From NCBI GenBank assembly GCA_036583965.1, contig JAZBQD010000026.1, positions 1,240,001-1,304,000 of the forward strand: 64,000 nucleotides of DNA, given 5' to 3'. Shown here piece after piece: positions 11,596 through 22,470 of the stretch. Under the pieces are notes generated by a model. It was not told where the DNA came from, did not search any database, and saw only the letters and a list, made by a program, of their open reading frames with translations. Positions within the stretch are counted from its first letter, which is position 1, and each line of letters opens with the position of its first letter. The translations under genes were made by a program, and so were the position numbers. The stretch comes from Prunella strophiata. Its lineage: Eukaryota > Chordata > Aves > Passeriformes > Prunellidae.

Positions 11596-14500
11596 TTCTA
11601 TTCCCATCCCCATGGGGCTCCAGGTTCTATTCCCAGACTCATTCAGATTCCAGGTTCTATTCCAGATTCTATCCCCATCCCCATAGGGTTCCAGGTTCTA
11701 TTCCCATCCCTGTAGGGTTTGGGTTCCAGGTTCTATCCCCATCCCTGTGGGGGGGTTCCAGGTTCTATTCCAGATTCTATCCCCATCCCCATAGGGTTCC
11801 AGGTTCTATTCCCATCCCTGTAGGGTTTGGGTTCCAGGTTCTATCCCCATCCCTGTGGGGGGGTTCCAGGTTCTATTCCCATTCAGATTCCAGGTTCTAT
11901 TCCCATCCCCATGGGGCTCCAGGTTCTATTCCCAGACTCATTCAGATTCCAGGTTCTATTCCCAGACTCATTCAGATTCCAGGTTCTAATCCAGATTCCA
12001 GATTCTATCCCCATCCCCATAGGGTTCCAGGTTCTATCCCCATCCCCATAGGGTTCCAGGTTCTATTCCCAGACTCATTCAGATTCCAGGTTCTATTCCC
12101 AGACTCATTCAGATTCCAGGTTCTATTCCCAGACTCATTCAGATTCCAGGTTCTATTCCCAGACTCATTCAGATTCCAGGTTCTATTCCCATCCCCATGG
12201 GGCTCCAGGTTCTATTCCCAGACTCATTCAGATTCCAGGTTCTATTCCCAGACTCATTCAGATTCCAGGTTCTATTCCCAGACTCATTCAGATTCCAGGT
12301 TCTATTCCCAGACTCATTCAGATTCCAGGTTCTATTCCCAGACTCATTCAGATTCCAGGTTCTATTCCCAGACTCATTCAGATTCCAGGTTCTATTCCCA
12401 TCCCCATGGGGCTCCAGGTTCTATCCCCATCCCCATAGGGTTCCAGGTTCTATTCCCAGACTCATTCAGATTCCAGGTTCTATTCCCATCCCCATGGGGC
12501 TCCAGGTTCTATTCCCATCCCCATGGGGCTCCAGGTTCTATTCCCATCCCCATGGGGCTCCAGGTTCTATTCCCATCCCCATGGGGCTCCAGGTTCTATC
12601 CCCATCCCCATAGGGTTCCAGGTTCTATCCCCATCCCCATAGGGTTCCAGGTTCTATTCCCATCCCCATGGGGCTCCAGGTTCTATTCCCATCCCCATGG
12701 GGCTCCAGGTTCTATTCCCATCCCCATGGGGCTCCAGGTTCTATTCCCATCCCCATGGGGCTCCAGGTTCTATTCCCATCCCCATGGGGCTCCAGGTTCT
12801 ATTCCCATCCCCATGGGGCTCCAGGTTCTATTCCCATCCCCATGGGGCTCCAGGTTCTATTCCCATCCCCATGGGGCTCCAGGTTCTATTCCCATCCCCA
12901 TGGGGCTCCAGGTTCTATTCCCATCCCCATGGGGCTCCAGGTTCTATTCCCATCCCCATGGGGCTCCAGGTTCTATTCCCATCCCCATGGGGCTCCAGGT
13001 TCTATTCCCATCCCCATGGGGCTCCAGGTTCTATTCCCATCCCCATGGGGCTCCAGGTTCTATTCCCATCCCCATGGGGCTCCAGGTTCTATTCCCATCC
13101 CCATGGGGCTCCAGGTTCTATTCCCATCCCCATGGGGCTCCAGGTTCTATTCCCATCCCCATGGGGCTCCAGGTTCTATTCCCATCCCCATGGGGCTCCA
13201 GGTTCTATTCCCATCCCCATGGGGCTCCAGGTTCTATTCCCATCCCCATGGGGCTCCAGGTTCTATTCCCATCCCCATGGGGCTCCAGGTTCTATTCCCA
13301 TCCCCATGGGGCTCCAGGTTCTATTCCCATCCCCATGGGGCTCCAGGTTCTATTCCCATCCCCATGGGGCTCCAGGTTCTATTCCCATCCCCATGGGGCT
13401 CCAGGTTCTATTCCCATCCCCATGGGGCTCCAGGTTCTATTCCCATCCCCATGGGGCTCCAGGTTCTATTCCCATCCCCATGGGGCTCCAGGTTCTATTC
13501 CCATCCCCATGGGGCTCCAGGTTCTATTCCCATCCCCATGGGGCTCCAGGTTCTATTCCCATCCCCATGGGGCTCCAGGTTCTATTCCCATCCCCATGGG
13601 GCTCCAGGTTCTATTCCCATCCCCATGGGGCTCCAGGTTCTATTCCCATCCCCATGGGGCTCCAGGTTCTATTCCCATCCCCATGGGGCTCCAGGTTCTA
13701 TTCCCATCCCCATGGGGCTCCAGGTTCTATTCCCATCCCCATGGGGCTCCAGGTTCTATTCCCATCCCCATGGGGCTCCAGGTTCTATTCCCATCCCCAT
13801 GGGGCTCCAGGTTCTATTCCCATCCCCATGGGGCTCCAGGTTCTATTCCCATCCCCATGGGGCTCCAGGTTCTATTCCCATCCCCATGGGGCTCCAGGTT
13901 CTATTCCCATCCCCATGGGGCTCCAGGTTCTATTCCCATCCCCATGGGGCTCCAGGTTCTATTCCCATCCCCATGGGGCTCCAGGTTCTATTCCCATCCC
14001 CATGGGGCTCCAGGTTCTATTCCCATCCCCATGGGGCTCCAGGTTCTATTCCCATCCCCATGGGGCTCCAGGTTCTATTCCCATCCCCATGGGGCTCCAG
14101 GTTCTATTCCCATCCCCATGGGGCTCCAGGTTCTATTCCCATCCCCATGGGGCTCCAGGTTCTATTCCCATCCCCATGGGGCTCCAGGTTCTATTCCCAT
14201 CCCCATGGGGCTCCAGGTTCTATTCCCATCCCCATGGGGCTCCAGGTTCTATTCCCATCCCCATGGGGCTCCAGGTTCTATTCCCATCCCCATGGGGCTC
14301 CAGGTTCTATTCCCATCCCCATGGGGCTCCAGGTTCTATTCCCATCCCCATGGGGCTCCAGGTTCTATTCCCATCCCCATGGGGCTCCAGGTTCTATTCC
14401 CATCCCCATGGGGCTCCAGGTTCTATTCCCATCCCCATGGGGCTCCAGGTTCTATTCCCATCCCCATGGGGCTCCAGGTTCTATTCCCATCCCCATGGGG

Positions 14501-15407
14501 CTCCAGGTTCTATTCCCATCCCCATGGGGCTCCAGGTTCTATTCCCATCCCCATGGGGCTCCAGGTTCTATTCCCATCCCCATGGGGCTCCAGGTTCTAT
14601 TCCCATCCCCATGGGGCTCCAGGTTCTATTCCCATCCCCATGGGGCTCCAGGTTCTATTCCCATCCCCATGGGGCTCCAGGTTCTATTCCCATCCCCATG
14701 GGGCTCCAGGTTCTATTCCCATCCCCATGGGGCTCCAGGTTCTATTCCCATCCCCATGGGGCTCCAGGTTCTATTCCCATCCCCATGGGGCTCCAGGTTC
14801 TATTCCCATCCCCATGGGGCTCCAGGTTCTATTCCCATCCCCATGGGGCTCCAGGTTCTATTCCCATCCCCATGGGGCTCCAGGTTCTATTCCCATCCCC
14901 ATGGGGCTCCAGGTTCTATTCCCATCCCCATGGGGCTCCAGGTTCTATTCCCATCCCCATGGGGCTCCAGGTTCTATTCCCATCCCCATGGGGCTCCAGG
15001 TTCTATTCCCATCCCCATGGGGCTCCAGGTTCTATTCCCATCCCCATGGGGCTCCAGGTTCTATTCCCATCCCCATGGGGCTCCAGGTTCTATTCCCATC
15101 CCCATGGGGCTCCAGGTTCTATTCCCATCCCCATGGGGCTCCAGGTTCTATTCCCATCCCCATGGGGCTCCAGGTTCTATTCCCATCCCCATGGGGCTCC
15201 AGGTTCTATTCCCATCCCCATGGGGCTCCAGGTTCTATTCCCATCCCCATGGGGCTCCAGGTTCTATTCCCATCCCCATGGGGCTCCAGGTTCTATTCCC
15301 ATCCCCATGGGGCTCCAGGTTCTATTCCCATCCCCATGGGGCTCCAGGTTCTATTCCCATCCCCATGGGGCTCCAGGTTCTATTCCCATCCCCATGGGGC
15401 TCCAGGG
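11596..15407. repeat. 29-bp minisatellite array
   Basis: Tandem array with the unit TTCTATTCCCATCCCCATGG followed by GGCTCCAGG, 29 bp in all. The left part (11596 to about 12650) is mixed: 30-bp units containing AGACTCATTCAGATTCC alternate with units reading CATAGGGTTCC or CCTGTAGGGTTTGGG. From about 12650 to 15407 some 95 copies follow with no sequence difference that I noticed. The + strand unit has no stop codon in any frame, and since 29 is not a multiple of three the array creates a 1333-codon open frame and two near-1000-codon ones. On the minus strand each unit contains TAG. No start context, splice site or known domain supports coding. Confidence 0.97.
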
Positions 15408-15485
15408 TATCCCTGCTCCCAGAGAAGGGACCAGAGCAGCTCTGGCCACAAACAAACGCTGTGCCAGGCGAGACAGGGCGGGAGG

Positions 15486-17680
15486 TGGCAGTGCCACAGG
15501 TGAGGGATGCCCGGGGAGCACAGGTGGCAGTGCCCATGGGCTGGAGATGGCAGTGCCACAGGTGAGGGATGCCCGGGGAGCACAGGTGGCAGTGCCCATG
15601 GGCTGGAGGTGGCAGTGCCACAGGTGAGGGATGCTCGGGGAGCACAGGTGGCAGTGCCCATGGGCTGGAGGTGGCAGTGCCCCAGGTGAGGGATGCCCGG
15701 GGAGCACAGGTGGCAGTGCCCATGGGCTGGAGGTGGCAGTGCCACAGGTGAGGGATGCCCGGGGAGCACAGGTGGCAGTGCCCATGGGCTGGAGGTGGCA
15801 GTGCCCATGGGCTGGAGGTGGCAGTGCCCATGGGCTGGAGGTGGCAGTGCCCATGGGCTGGAGGTGGCAGTGCCCATGGGCTGGAGGTGGCAGTGCCCAT
15901 GGGCTGGAGGTGGCAGTGCCCATGGGCTGGAGGTGGCAGTGCCCCAGGTGAGGGATGCCCGGGGAGCACAGGTGGCAGTGCCCATGGGCTGGAGGTGGCA
16001 GTGCCCATGGGCTGGAGGTGGCAGTGCCCATGGGCTGGAGGTGGCAGTGCCCATGGGCTGGAGGTGGCAGTGCCCATGGGCTGGAGATGGCAGTGCCACA
16101 GGTGAGGGATGCTCGGGGAGCACAGGTGGCAGTGCCCATGGGCTGGAGGTGGCAGTGCCCATGGGCTGGAGGTGGCAGTGCCCATGGGCTGGAGGTGGCA
16201 GTGCCCATGGGCTGGAGGTGGCAGTGCCCATGGGCTGGAGGTGGCAGTGCCACAGGTGAGGGATGCTCGGGGAGCACAGGTGGCAGTGCCCATGGGCTGG
16301 AGGTGGCAGTGCCCATGGGCTGGAGGTGGCAGTGCCCATGGGCTGGAGGTGGCAGTGCCCATGGGCTGGAGGTGGCAGTGCCCATGGGCTGGAGGTGGCA
16401 GTGCCCATGGGCTGGAGGTGGCAGTGCCCATGGGCTGGAGGTGGCAGTGCCCATGGGCTGGAGGTGGCAGTGCCCATGGGCTGGAGATGGCAGTGCCACA
16501 GGTGAGGGATGCTCGGGGAGCACAGGTGGCAGTGCCCATGGGCTGGAGGTGGCAGTGCCCATGGGCTGGAGGTGGCAGTGCCACAGGTGAGGGATGCTCG
16601 GGGAGCACAGGTGGCAGTGCCCATGGGCTGGAGGTGGCAGTGCCCATGGGCTGGAGGTGGCAGTGCCCATGGGCTGGAGGTGGCAGTGCCCATGGGCTGG
16701 AGATGGCAGTGCCACAGGTGAGGGATGCTCGGGGAGCACAGGTGGCAGTGCCCATGGGCTGGAGGTGGCAGTGCCCATGGGCTGGAGGTGGCAGTGCCCA
16801 TGGGCTGGAGGTGGCAGTGCCCATGGGCTGGAGGTGGCAGTGCCACAGGTGAGGGATGCTCGGGGAGCACAGGTGGCAGTGCCCATGGGCTGGAGGTGGC
16901 AGTGCCCATGGGCTGGAGGTGGCAGTGCCCCAGGTGAGGGATGCCCGGGGAGCACAGGTGGCAGTGCCCATGGGCTGGAGGTGGCAGTGCCCATGGGCTG
17001 GAGGTGGCAGTGCCCATGGGCTGGAGATGGCAGTGCCACAGGTGAGGGATGCCCGGGGAGCACAGGTGGCAGTGCCCATGGGCTGGAGGTGGCAGTGCCC
17101 ATGGGCTGGAGGTGGCAGTGCCCATGGGCTGGAGGTGGCAGTGCCCATGGGCTGGAGGTGGCAGTGCCCATGGGCTGGAGGTGGCAGTGCCCATGGGCTG
17201 GAGGTGGCAGTGCCCATGGGCTGGAGGTGGCAGTGCCCATGGGCTGGAGGTGGCAGTGCCCATGGGCTGGAGGTGGCAGTGCCACAGGTGAGGGATGCTC
17301 GGGGAGCACAGGTGGCAGTGCCCATGGGCTGGAGGTGGCAGTGCCACAGGTGAGGGATGCTCGGGGAGCACAGGTGGCAGTGCCCATGGGCTGGAGGTGG
17401 CAGTGCCCATGGGCTGGAGGTGGCAGTGCCCATGGGCTGGAGGTGGCAGTGCCCATGGGCTGGAGGTGGCAGTGCCCATGGGCTGGAGGTGGCAGTGCCA
17501 CAGGTGAGGGATGCTCGGGGAGCACAGGTGGCAGTGCCCATGGGCTGGAGGTGGCAGTGCCCATGGGCTGGAGGTGGCAGTGCCCATGGGCTGGAGGTGG
17601 CAGTGCCCATGGGCTGGAGGTGGCAGTGCCCATGGGCTGGAGGTGGCAGTGCCCATGGGCTGGAGGTGGCAGTGCCCATG
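15486..17680. repeat. Composite 62/23-bp minisatellite array
   Basis: The basic unit is 23 bp (GGTGGCAGTGCCCATGGGCT plus GGA). At 17 places it is extended to 62 bp by a 39-bp segment containing CAGGTGAGGGATGC and GGGGAGCACAGG. Long units are adjacent at the left edge, then separated by runs of one to ten short units. The long segment has two main variants, GATGCCCGGG and GATGCTCGGG. The minus strand is free of stops in all three frames (770-813 codons), encoding repetitive PPPAHGHCHLQPMGTATSS-like sequence. I read this as a repeat, not a gene. The array starts about 80 bp after the end of the 29-bp array. Confidence 0.96.
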
Positions 17681-18200
17681 GGGCATTCCCACTCCCGTTC
17701 ATGTTGGACTTTTCCACTTTGCAGGGAGGTGGGGATGAAAACCCCCCCCTCCCGGTGCCAGAAGCATTCTCAGGGCAAACTTGGGACAACACATGGTGAC
17801 AAGCGAGAAGTCAAATTTCTAGAGCAGGAATAAACACAGGATAACCATTCACTAGTGGGCTCTCTGAGGTTGACTGATCAAAGGATTTTACCTCGTTAAC
17901 ATGGATATCCCCCCCCCCCCCACCCCCCCCCTCCCCCCCCCCCCCATGACATAAATAGAAAGATTTTCATCTGAAAAGGCAGGAAAAAATCTTGAAAGCT
18001 TTAAGTTGGCTCTGGTTTCTGTCTCTGTAGTTGAAGAACTGGAGGCTGAACATTTGAAAAGGTCTTTGAGACTTCTGCTTTCCCCACACAGGGTGCAATC
18101 CCCTGAGTTAAACCCCGTGGGTCAGGGAACAAAATGTCTGGTTTAAGATCTCCAGAAGTTTCATCTACACAGGAAAACCTGAAAATATTCTAAAGATCCC
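17681..18200. other. Spacer with interrupted poly-C tract
   Basis: Mostly unremarkable sequence. At about 17910-17945 lies a C homopolymer run interrupted by single A and T bases. No gene is recognised. Confidence 0.6.
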
Positions 18201-18560
18201 CTGGCAGCACAGGAATGGTGGTGACTTATGGGAATAAATCACACGGACTCCATTGTCTTCATGGTAGAAAAGGCCCTTCTTTATCCACATAACTCCTTTT
18301 TATCCAGTTTTACAGACCTGGGTGTTCCAGTTGGTCAGGAGCTTTCTTCCAATCACTTTATTAGGTCAGTAACAAGTTGTTATTCTGTATTGATTGGTCA
18401 CTCAAACTCTGGGGTGGAAGTGCAGGAGAAGTTGTTTGTGAGAGATAGTTTTCATTTTTCTATCTGACGGTGTAAAGAGTTTATACAGGTGTAAGTTGTT
18501 TTCTACCCAGGATTAGATTGTTGTGTTAACGAGCTGCTGACACCGGGATTGCTTCCACAT
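18200..18560 (-). repeat. Possible ERV LTR fragment
   Basis: Read on the minus strand, the block contains GGATAAAGAAGGGCCTTTTC followed by a GAGTCCGTGTGATTTATTCC-like end, reminiscent of the R/U5 part of songbird ERV LTRs. No clear TG...CA pair or target duplication could be fixed. The call rests on resemblance only. Confidence 0.35.
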
Positions 18561-20520
18561 GGCAACTTGCAAAGTATCAGAAGGCCAGCCATCGATTTTA
18601 GCAGAGCAGGCTTGATTTTATAAGGCTTTTCTTTATCATTTTTCTACCTTACTGCAACAGTGACCTTTTCAGCTTTGAACTAAAATTAAACCCAGACCGT
18701 TTGGGTCTTTCACAGCTCTCTGCCATGTCCAAGTGCTGCTGGATTCCCAGGGTCCTTGTCTGGAGGCTCCCTTGAAAACCCCAAAACACTGAATGTACAC
18801 AAAAGCTGGGCCCACAGGACTTTTTTAGGAGTGTTGCCATTGATTGTTAAGGGAAGCTGTCCAGTGATGCCAACTTCTTAAAAGATTTGCACAAAATTAT
18901 CCCCTTTCTGATGGTTTTTGTTTTAATATTTGATAACAGCTTGTACATTTCTGCTTTAACTATGCTGTAGGTTCAGCTGAGTGGTAATTCAACCTGCTTG
19001 AGACATCAATTGCTCATCACCTCTCATTTTTAATTGGCTTTTTGTCAGTCCTCATTCAAGAGATCCTTGAGTTCAGCGTTGTTGAATGTTTGGAAGCAGA
19101 GACACATTGGATGTGCCTTTGCCCTGCTGTAAGGTTGGCTGCCTGTGTGGGACTAATCCTGTAAATCCCTGGGAATGATTCAGGAAATCCTGAAGTATTT
19201 CCAGCCAGCCAGGGGTGAGAGATGAGCTACAAATCACTGAAGTGACTGCTGCAAGTCCAAAGCTCCCTTTGCCTTCAGGTAAATCCTGGTTCATTCCCAC
19301 ATCCAGCCCCAGCTCTCTCAGCCCAGACTAAAAACCAGCTTCCATTATTTGTTGTTGTGGGAAAAGCAGCCTCAGCCAGGCTCCTCCAAGTGCTCAGAAG
19401 AAAATGGACCTCAGTGAAGATAACAGGATGCAATTATTTCCTCCCATTTTGCAGGTTAAAGGAGTTCAAAGCCTCCTGCCAAGGCAGAAATTCAAATGCA
19501 GGAGATTCCTGGAGGTGAATTCCATTAACACTTCCTGCCTGCCCTGCTGATCACCTCTCTCTGCATGCACAGCAATGTGGATTATTTTCCCTCCCTGGGA
19601 TTACCCTGCCTCACTTTGCAGGGATACAATCCTGGAAACTAAATGGAGGGTTCCTGTTCAGAGTGTGTTTGGGTAGCTTTGTGAGAGGTTTCTCTGTGTG
19701 TTTCAGGGGGCATTTTTTCCCTGTTTCAAAATATTTCACCTTTATTTTGCTGTGGACTGTTGTGTGCTGCAATGTCCATTTAACCACTTCAGGAGCAGAT
19801 GCATAATTGAGTATAAAATTGTAAAATATCACATAGAATTGTGTATAAAATCATGTATCCTTATATAACTCGGGACTCCCTCTGAGTTCTCCCAGGATCA
19901 AAAGGGCTGCATGGATATTGGGTTGATGGCTGTGAACTACCAGGTGAAATCAGAATTTTCCCAATTTTTTTTCCTAATTCCTGCTGTTCTGTCACTCTCA
20001 GCTTTCTTACCCTGCAGCTGCCAGGGTGGAATTTTGCAAGCTTGTCCCCTGCCAGCTTTGGGGAGGTTTTAAACCAAATCCAGCCTGATTTGCATGAGAG
20101 GACAGTGATGGTTTCATAATTAACAACAACCTTGTTGCCTTTGCCAGTACCCCTGCAGCCAGAACAGCTGGAGCTTGGAATTTACACGTTGCCATGGAAA
20201 TAGCCCTTGGAGAGAAGCCTTTTTCCATGTGAGGCTTGTTTCTCTTATTTAGGGTAGTGCTCATTCCCCTCCTGTCAATTTGATGTAGGCAGGAAGGTGA
20301 TTAAAAATTCCTGTTATTCTCCAAGCACAAACTAGAAACTTCCTGATGTGCAGCTGCTCTGCCTTCCCTGCAGAAGCAGGGTCTGGAATCAGGATTTTGC
20401 AGGGGAATTGTTGAGTGCAGAGAGGCTCAAAGGTGAAGAGAGAATCAGACCTGGCTGAGCAGGGAAACAGAATGAGCTGGAGGTGGGGAGCTCATCCTCA
20501 GCAAAGAGAGGGGGACTCAA
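18561..20520. other. Intergenic, no recognised gene
   Basis: AT-balanced sequence with only short open frames. No gene, RNA or repeat array is recognised. Confidence 0.55.
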
Positions 20521-22470
20521 ATGCATGGATTTAACACCTCCGGGTGTTCCTGTGCCCAGATCCATGGATTCAACCCCATCAGGTGTTCCTGTCCTCAGAT
20601 CCATGGATTTAACACCTGTGGGTGTTCCTGTGCCCAGATCCATGGATTTAACCCCTCTGGGTGTTCCTGTCCTCAGATCCATGGATTTAACCCCATCAGG
20701 GGTTCCTGTGCTCAGATCCATGGATTTAACCCCTCTGGGTGTTCCTGTGCCCAGATCCATGGATTTAACCCCTCTGGGTGTTCCTGTGCCCAGATCCATG
20801 GATTTAACCCCTCTGGGTGTTCCTGTGCCCAGATCCATGGATTTAACCCCTCTGGGTGTTCCTGTGCTCAGATCCATGGATTTAACCCCTCTTGGGTGTT
20901 CCTGTGCTCAGATCCATGGATTTAACCCCTCCAGGTGTGTTCCTGTGCCCAGATCCATGGATTTAACCCCTCTGGGTGTTCCTGTGCCCAGATCCATGGA
21001 TTTAACCCCTCTGGGTGTTCCTGTGCCCAGATCCATGGATTTAACCCCTCTGGGTGTTCCTGTGCTAAAATCCATGGGTTCAACCCCTCTGGGTGTTCCT
21101 GTGCTCAGATCCATGGATTTAACCCCTCTGGGTGTTCCTGTGCTAAAATCCATGGATTCAACCCCTCTGGGTGTTCCTGTGCCCAGATCCATGGATTTAA
21201 CCCCTCTGGGTGTTCCTGTGCTAAAATCCATGGATTTAACACCTCCAGGTGTGTTCCTGTGCTAAAATCCATGGATTTAACCCCTCTGGGTGCTCCTGTG
21301 CCCAGATCCATGGATTTAACCCCTCCAGGTGTTCCTGTGCTAAAATCCATGGATTTAACCCCTTTGGGTGCTCCTGTGCCCAGATCCATGGATTTAACCC
21401 CTCTGGGTGTTCCTGTGCTCAGAATCCATGGATTTAACCCCTTGGGTGTTCCTGTGCTCAGATCCATGGATTTAACCTCCAGGTGTTCCTGTGCTCAGAT
21501 CATGGATTTAACCCCTCTGGGTGTTCCTGTGCTAAAATCCATGGATTTAACCCCTCTGGGTGTTCCTGTGCTCAGATCCATGGATTTAACCCCTCTGGGT
21601 GTTCCTGTGCTAAAATCATGGATTTAACCCCTCCAGGTGTGTTCCTGTGCCCAGATCCATGGATTTAACCCCTCTGGGTGTTCCTGTGCTCAGATCCATG
21701 GATTTAACCCCTCTGGGTGTTCCTGTGCTAAAATCCATGGATGTAACCCCTCTGGGTGTTCTGTGCCCAGATCCATGGATTTAACCCCTCCAGGTGTGTT
21801 CCTGTGCTAAAATCCATGGATTTAACCCCTCTGGGTGTTCCTGTGCTCAGATCCATGGATTTAACCCCTCCAGGTGTGTTCCTGTGCCCAGATCCATGGA
21901 TTTAACCCCTCTGGGTGTTCTGTGCTCAGATCCATGGATTTAACCCCTCTGGGTGTTCCTGTGCTAAAATCCATGGATTAACCCCTCTGGGTGTTCCTGT
22001 GCTCAGATCCATGGATTTAACCCCTCTGGGTGTTCCTGTGCTAAAATCCATGGATTTAACCCCTCCAGGTGTGTTCCTGTGCTAAAATCCATGGATTTAA
22101 CCCCTCTGGGTGTTCCTGTGCTCAGATCCATGGATTTAACCCCTCTGGGTGTTCCTGTGCTAAAATCCATGGATTTAACCCCTCCAGGTGTGTTCCTGTG
22201 CCCAGATCCATGGATTTAACCCCTCCAGGTGTGTTCCTGTGCTCAGATCCATGGATTTAACCCCTCTGGTGTTCCTGTGCTAAAATCCATGGATTTACCC
22301 CTCTGGGTGTTCCTGTGCTAAAATCCATGGATGTAACCCCTCTGGGTGTTCTGTGCTCAGATCCATGGATTTAACCCCTCTGGGTGTTCCTGTGCTAAAA
22401 TCCATGGATTTAACCCCTCCAGGTGTGTTCCTGTGCTAAAATCCATGGATTTAACCCCTCTGGGTGTTCT
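20521..22470. repeat. 39-bp minisatellite array
   Basis: About 50 tandem copies of a 39-bp unit built from ATCCATGGATTTAACCCC, TCTGGGTGTTCCTGTG and a variable CCCAG, CTCAG or CTAAA end. Because 39 is a multiple of three, the left part (20521 to about 21420) stays open with a 13-residue period, for example SMDLTPLGVPVPR on the + strand. To the right, units of 37-41 bp accumulate (CCAGGTGTGTTCC variants and one- or two-base losses), so all frames close. This decay argues against coding selection. Confidence 0.96.

Noticed and set aside
11149..11715. 188-codon + strand frame before the 29-bp array
   Set aside because: GC-rich sequence is open in several frames at once, the product is unfamiliar and it continues into the repeat.
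11502..15503. 1333-codon open frame on the + strand
   Set aside because: It is the 29-bp array read through. The peptide is periodic, has no known domain, and other frames of the same strand are equally open.
11596..17680. CRISPR-like regular repeats
   Set aside because: The units follow each other without unique spacers, and the DNA is vertebrate.
15322..17792. Three overlapping minus-strand frames of 770-813 codons
   Set aside because: All three frames of the 62/23-bp array are open because the unit lacks stop codons. This is what composition predicts, and not what a gene would look like.
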